A DNA stretch of 64,000 bases from Finegoldia magna ATCC 29328 (lineage in GTDB: Bacteria > Bacillota > Clostridia > Tissierellales > Peptoniphilaceae): contig NC_010376.1 of assembly GCF_000010185.1 (NCBI RefSeq), positions 62,001-126,000 on the forward strand. The letters are read 5' to 3'. The notes beneath the pieces are model-generated. The model did not search any database, was not told the DNA's origin, and saw only the letters and a program-made list of their open reading frames with translations. Below, piece after piece: positions 60,339 through 64,000 of the stretch. Each line of letters begins with the position of its first letter. Position 1 is the first letter of the stretch. The position numbers and the translations under genes were made by a program.

Positions 60339-61475
60339 ATGAAGGCTTATATAATCGCTAGAGGTTATCCGACGGATAAATACAAAATGAACGGAATATT
60401 TGAACTGGATCAGGCAATTGCACTCGCCAAAAAAGGCGTAGAAGTTGTGTTGATTGCTCTTGATTTCAGATCACTTAGACGTTTTCGAAAATATAAAAGT
60501 GAATATTTTATAAAAGATAATGTCAAAGTGTATTCCTTTCATTTTCCAATTGGAAGATATATCTTCAAAAGCCTTTATGACTTTTCTTATTTGGTACTTA
60601 GACATTTCTACAAAAAAGTGGAGAAAATCGAAGGAAGACCAGATGTGCTTCACACTTATTTTACAGACCAAGGATACTACACATCCAAGCTTGCAAAAGA
60701 GTTGAACATTCCATTCGTACTTACTGAATGCAATTCTGTTGTAAATCAAGATACTATCAAGCCTTCTTACAGAAGAATTGCCCAAGAAACTTACGATAGG
60801 ACAGACGGGCTAATAACTGTAAGTCCCAAATTCAAAGAGAAAATAAAAGAAGAATTTGGCAAGGATTCTACAGAAATTGCGATTATTCCAAACCTTACGA
60901 TTTTCAAAAACAACGAGAATTTCAAACGAGGAGAAATCTTCAACATAGTATCCACTGGAAATGTAATCACGACAAAAGGTCCACAAGAATTAATTGAGGC
61001 GTTTAACATTGCTTTTTCAAACGATAAAAATGTGAAGCTTACGATTTATGGAGACGGATTTTTACGAAAACCTTTAATTAAAATGGTCGAAGAGTTGAAT
61101 TTGACCGACCAAGTATTTCTTCCTGGACTAACAAAAAGAGAAAAAATCGTTGAGGGCTACAATAATGCGGATATGTTTTGTTTGTATTCGTATTCAGAAA
61201 CTTTTGGGTTGGCGTATTTGGAAGCACTATCTGCAGGACTTCCTGTAGTTGCGAGCAAGTGCGGTGGGCCAGAACATTTAATAAATGAAGAAAATGGAAT
61301 ATTGGTTGATAGATTTAACGTTGAGAAGTTAGCCGAAGCGTTAAGATATATGCACGACAATATTGAAAAATACGACAGAAAGAAAATATCACACGATATC
61401 AAAGAAGTATATTCCGAAGAAAATATTACAGATGATGTAATAAAAGTGTACGAAGAAGTTATATCGAAAAGGTGA
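60339..61475 (+). CDS. Glycosyltransferase family 4 (GT-B fold)
   Basis: This 378-residue protein has an N-terminal Rossmann half (KAYIIARGYPTDKYKMNGIF), a glycosyl transferase group 1 C-terminal half with VSTGNVITTKGPQELIEAF, and the EX7E-type motif SYSETFGLAYLEALSAGLPVV with the later GPEHLINEENGILV. It transfers a sugar from an NDP- or lipid-linked donor in the cytosol; acceptor unknown. It lies 27 nt after serS and 8 nt before dacA, so read-through from the serS promoter could make all three one operon linked to wall synthesis. Confidence 0.88.
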   Translation: MKAYIIARGYPTDKYKMNGIFELDQAIALAKKGVEVVLIALDFRSLRRFRKYKSEYFIKDNVKVYSFHFPIGRYIFKSLYDFSYLVLRHFYKKVEKIEGRPDVLHTYFTDQGYYTSKLAKELNIPFVLTECNSVVNQDTIKPSYRRIAQETYDRTDGLITVSPKFKEKIKEEFGKDSTEIAIIPNLTIFKNNENFKRGEIFNIVSTGNVITTKGPQELIEAFNIAFSNDKNVKLTIYGDGFLRKPLIKMVEELNLTDQVFLPGLTKREKIVEGYNNADMFCLYSYSETFGLAYLEALSAGLPVVASKCGGPEHLINEENGILVDRFNVEKLAEALRYMHDNIEKYDRKKISHDIKEVYSEENITDDVIKVYEEVISKR

Positions 61476-61483
61476 GGTGAGAA

Positions 61484-62668
61484 ATGAAGAGTATTAAAAA
61501 AATAATACCCTTAATGTTAGTACTTGCTATTGTATTTCAACCTGCATTATCAAAAGCGGACTCGAAGTTGGGATTTGAAGACAAAGTAAAAGCATATTAC
61601 ACAATTGAACAGGATTATTCCCAAGAATTGTTGAATTACAACGAGAACAAGCCTTTGGCTATAGCATCCTTAACTAAAATCATGACTTATGTTTTGGTTA
61701 TGGAAGATATCAACGCAAACAAATACAAACTCGACGATAAAATCAAAATCCAAACACAATATGCTAAGCCTGAAGCAAGCACAATGCAACTTAAAAAAGG
61801 CGAAGAATTAACTGTAAATGATTTGATAAGAGGAATGATGATAGTCAGTGGCAATGATGCCGCAGACGAATTAGCAGTGAAATCAGAAGGATCTGTGGGA
61901 AAATTTGTCGAAAGAATGAACAAAAAAGCAGCCGAATTGGAATTGGAATCTGCGAAGTTTTATTCTGCATCAGGTTATCCTGAAAACGACAAGGAAAATT
62001 TGATGAGCGCAAAAGATTTGGCGAAATTAACAACTTATACAATCAACAATTACCCACAAGTTTTGAATTACACAAAAACACAAAAACTTGTAATGCCAAG
62101 TAGAAAATACGAAGCTGCAACTACAATTCCATTTTTAGGAAAAATAGAAGGCGTAGATGGATTTAAAACAGGAACAACTGAAAAAGCTGGATACTGTTTG
62201 ATAACTACGATGAGTTTGAAACCAAACAATCCTAAAAACAAAGTAGTATCTGTTTTGATGGGAGCTCCAACAAAATACGACAGAAATACTTACCAAAAAA
62301 TAATGCTAGAATACGTCAGAAATTCATTCGAGCCAATGAATATATTAAACAGTGAAAAACCAATCGAAACGAAATCAGTCGACAGTGTCGTTGATAAAAA
62401 AGTTGAGATTTATCCTACAGAAGACGTATCTATTTTGTATAATAATAAAACTGGTCTGCAACAAAAAGTCGACATCAAAAAAGATTTGAAAGCTCCTTTG
62501 AAAAAAGGACAAGTCGTAGGGAAAGTTATAATTGACACTGGAAAAGGCGACAAGAGAGAAGTAAGCCTTGTTGTCAAGAAACCTTACGAAAAAGCAGACA
62601 CATTAACTAGAATAAAAAGAAGCGCCAAATACACTTACGAATTATTAGAAGCACTTCTTGCATCATAA
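61484..62668 (+). CDS. dacA: D-alanyl-D-alanine carboxypeptidase (PBP5-type)
   Basis: This 394-residue secreted S11 peptidase has a signal peptide (IIPLMLVLAIVFQPALSKAD), SxxK motif SLTK (residues 62-65), SGNDAADE, and KTGTT in DGFKTGTTEKAGYC. A PBP5-like C-terminal beta domain (KGQVVGKVIIDTGKGDKREV) and a final helix probably attach it to the membrane. It removes terminal D-Ala from pentapeptides and limits crosslinking. AGGTGAGA precedes the ATG, 8 nt after the glycosyltransferase. Confidence 0.92.
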   Translation: MKSIKKIIPLMLVLAIVFQPALSKADSKLGFEDKVKAYYTIEQDYSQELLNYNENKPLAIASLTKIMTYVLVMEDINANKYKLDDKIKIQTQYAKPEASTMQLKKGEELTVNDLIRGMMIVSGNDAADELAVKSEGSVGKFVERMNKKAAELELESAKFYSASGYPENDKENLMSAKDLAKLTTYTINNYPQVLNYTKTQKLVMPSRKYEAATTIPFLGKIEGVDGFKTGTTEKAGYCLITTMSLKPNNPKNKVVSVLMGAPTKYDRNTYQKIMLEYVRNSFEPMNILNSEKPIETKSVDSVVDKKVEIYPTEDVSILYNNKTGLQQKVDIKKDLKAPLKKGQVVGKVIIDTGKGDKREVSLVVKKPYEKADTLTRIKRSAKYTYELLEALLAS

Positions 62669-62689
62669 GCCGATTTAATTCGGTTTTTA
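62668..62689 (+). terminator. Terminator of dacA
   Basis: AGCCGA / TCGGTT around TTTAAT, then TTTTT. It ends only a few bases before the tRNA. Confidence 0.75.
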
Positions 62690-62692
62690 TGT

Positions 62693-62768
62693 GCTTCCAT
62701 AATTAAGCTGGATATAATACCCCCCTCCTAAGGGGGCATCCCCGGTTCGAATCCGGGTGGGAGTACCA
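62693..62768 (+). tRNA. tRNA-Arg (anticodon CCT), CCA encoded
   Basis: A full cloverleaf can be drawn. The acceptor GCTTCCA pairs with TGGGAGT, using two G-U pairs. T8 A9 follow, and the D stem ATTA/TAAT closes the loop AGCTGGATA with A14, G18 G19, A20 and A21. The anticodon stem CCCCC/GGGGG carries the loop CTCCTAA (anticodon CCT at 62727-62729). The variable loop is CATC, the T arm CCCGG-TTCGAAT-CCGGG, with discriminator A at 62765 and CCA at 62766-62768. A20 and the A discriminator suit arginine identity. The all-A/T D stem and G-U pairs make it weaker than usual, so a decaying copy is possible. Confidence 0.78.
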
Positions 62769-62773
62769 AAAGA

Positions 62774-62807
62774 AAAGCCTTGAGTAGAATTCTCAGGGCT
62801 TTTTTTG
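62774..62807 (+). terminator. Terminator of the tRNA-Arg gene
   Basis: AAAGCCTTGAG / CTCAGGGCTTT (one G-U), loop TAGAATT, T run. Confidence 0.88.
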
Positions 62808-62860
62808 AGTTTAAGATAAGTTTTCTTTTTGTTTTGTTGAAAATATGCTATAATATAGTT

Positions 62861-62955
62861 AACAAAGATAACTTGTGAAGGATTAACGCTGGGTCCCAGA
62901 AAGGGGTAGATATTTTATATCGAGCATTCCTATGTGCCTGGGGTTATCTTTTTTT
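62861..62955 (+). ncRNA. Unassigned structured small RNA (about 95 nt)
   Basis: An extended -10 TGCTATAAT (62846-62854) precedes a sequence closed by AAAGATAAC (62864-62872) and GTTATCTTT (62943-62951) with a following T run. Inside are GATAT-TTT-ATATC and two possible partners for CCCAG: an adjacent GCTGGG, and CTGGG near 62937-62942. No ORF follows on this strand; the 3' end overlaps the stop of the convergent DUF3644 gene. It does not look like 6S, tmRNA, SRP RNA or a riboswitch class I can recognise. Confidence 0.6.
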
Positions 62956-63969
62956 GTTTTCTTCTCTAGAACTATTCAATTTCTTATTACCATCTTTAAG
63001 ACTTTCAACAATATTTAATGGATCTTTACTTATTTCATCAACTATAAATTCGATAAATTGTTGAGAATATGTATAGCTATTGTTATTTCCAATCTTATGC
63101 TTATAGCAATATTTGTCATTTTCTTTAATATTATAAAAATTGATAAATTGAGTTAGAACATATGCAGTAAAACCTTTCTCATAAGATAATACAATATTTT
63201 TTCTTTTCAAACGTTCTTGAACAGCTGTAACCACACTATTAAAAGAGTATTTATGAGTATCAGCAGGATCTTTAAGTTCTTTCACTATTTCAATAGGTGT
63301 TTTAGAATCTTTTTCTATACGAACTGTGAAATCAGCATCATCTCTCTTCTTAGTTATATACAAAACTTGCTTTATTTTAACTGAAAATTTATCTGAATTA
63401 TATTCATCCATAAGTACATCAACCTCATTTGCTTCTTTAATGAATTTTTCTGCTATCTCTGGAGGGTATTTCAATTTAATTTCCTCGTTAGATAAAGGTT
63501 GATAATGAGCAGAAATAGTTAAGAAATTTTGAGGTATATATTTAGTTATATCTACACTGTGAAATCTATTGATTTCATTAATATAATTTAATACACACGC
63601 TTGAAAAAGAGGAGCGTATTTTACTTCATAGTCTTGAGTTATAAAGTGAGTGCTTATATTTCTTAAATCAATAATCTTTTCAAGATTAAGCCTTATTCTT
63701 GTGTTTTTATCAGAATATATTTTTGCTATTGATTCAGATAAAGTAATAGTTCTTTCTGGGCTGTCTCTATAGTATATAGGTATTTCACGATTTATTAATT
63801 CGCCTTTTAGCATCAATTCCCATGCATTACAGATAAAAAAACTAAATCCTTCTATTCTATATTTTATTGTTGGCTTATTATAAATTTCAATTCCTAAGAT
63901 AAAAGCTTCTATACTTTTTTCAATTAATTGACTGACTAATTTTTTGTTTGTTTCTTCGGTTTCTTTCAT
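62944..63969 (-). CDS. DUF3644 domain protein
   Basis: This 341-residue protein has an N-terminal helical region with SIEAFILGIEIYNKPTIKYR and the motif FSFFICNAWELMLKGELINR, then LEKIIDLRNISTHFITQDYE, the pattern of DUF3644. The C-terminal half (YSFNSVVTAVQERLKRKNIV, FTAYVLTQFINFYNI) looks DNA-binding-like and repeats a short helix motif. The family occurs in genomic islands, and no activity is established. AAAGGAAT precedes the ATG. Position directly beyond a tRNA gene suggests it belongs to an island that continues past the window. Confidence 0.82.
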   Translation of the reverse strand: MKETEETNKKLVSQLIEKSIEAFILGIEIYNKPTIKYRIEGFSFFICNAWELMLKGELINREIPIYYRDSPERTITLSESIAKIYSDKNTRIRLNLEKIIDLRNISTHFITQDYEVKYAPLFQACVLNYINEINRFHSVDITKYIPQNFLTISAHYQPLSNEEIKLKYPPEIAEKFIKEANEVDVLMDEYNSDKFSVKIKQVLYITKKRDDADFTVRIEKDSKTPIEIVKELKDPADTHKYSFNSVVTAVQERLKRKNIVLSYEKGFTAYVLTQFINFYNIKENDKYCYKHKIGNNNSYTYSQQFIEFIVDEISKDPLNIVESLKDGNKKLNSSREENKKR

Positions 63970-64000
63970 ATTTGTATTCCTTTAAATTAATTATTTTTCA

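Noticed and set aside
62720-62768. Truncated tRNA consisting only of a 3' half
   Set aside because: On closer reading the 5' half pairs fully (GCTTCCA with TGGGAGT; D stem ATTA/TAAT), so a complete, if weak, tRNA can be drawn.

Overview
The window is AT-rich, densely packed DNA from a low-GC Gram-positive anaerobe. Gene content fits a Gram-positive anaerobic coccus close to Finegoldia magna (inference from content, not a database match): CWB2-anchored giant repeat surface proteins, a thiS-thiF-thiG-thiH block with a short clostridial-type ThiF, ECF S components, a serine T-box, and the order yybS-gdpP-rplI-dnaB. Most genes have a strong Shine-Dalgarno, and operons use 1-20 nt overlaps.

Layout. 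1-6017: the 3' part of a giant wall protein. 6.1-11.6 kb: radical SAM enzyme, BirA, an orphan ribbon-helix-helix protein, a Zn/Cd sensor-HMA-P1B ATPase operon and an ECF S component. 11.7-18.9 kb: a complete type II-A CRISPR-Cas locus (divergent tracrRNA, cas9-cas1-cas2-csn2, promoter/leader, 15 intact repeats plus a decayed terminal repeat). 18.9-20.65 kb: a DUF1016 nuclease and a cassette of three look-alike promoter/hairpin units opposed by tiny reverse-strand ORFs, ending in a solitary decayed CRISPR repeat. 20.7-23.5 kb: thiamine-thiazole operon behind an attenuator-like hairpin. 23.6-29.3 kb: GST, YifB, a broken GNAT gene, a 3-hydroxyacyl-CoA dehydrogenase-like enzyme, and a TetR-controlled membrane protein. 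29.4-40.4 kb: a defence island with a degenerate methylase-TRD fusion plus small partner, then hsdM-rhuM-hsdS-hsdR-ygjP. 40.4-46.4 kb: tuf, a stand-alone ATP-cone protein and two CWB2 paralogues. 47-54.7 kb: yybS-gdpP-rplI-dnaB-GNAT-dnaD-dnaI-yjeF(N). 54.7-56.4 kb: a 253-bp palindromic element, then a preQ1-like leader, an ECF S component and a radical SAM enzyme that look like queuosine-precursor salvage. 56.4-62.7 kb: lipoprotein, small membrane proteins, two penicillin-binding-type carboxypeptidases, T-box-serS and a glycosyltransferase. 62.7-64 kb: tRNA-Arg(CCT), an unassigned structured RNA and a DUF3644 gene.

Working together. Defence functions occupy roughly 11.7-20.6 kb and 29.4-40.4 kb. 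The best candidates for something undescribed are (a) the degenerate methylase-TRD/168-residue pair at 29.4-31.7 kb, (b) the promoter/hairpin/tiny-ORF cassette between decayed CRISPR repeats at 18.8-20.6 kb, (c) the thiS leader hairpin, (d) the palindromic element at 54.7-55.0 kb and (e) the small RNA at 62.86-62.96 kb. All assignments rest on reading motifs and base pairing by eye; no similarity search was run.
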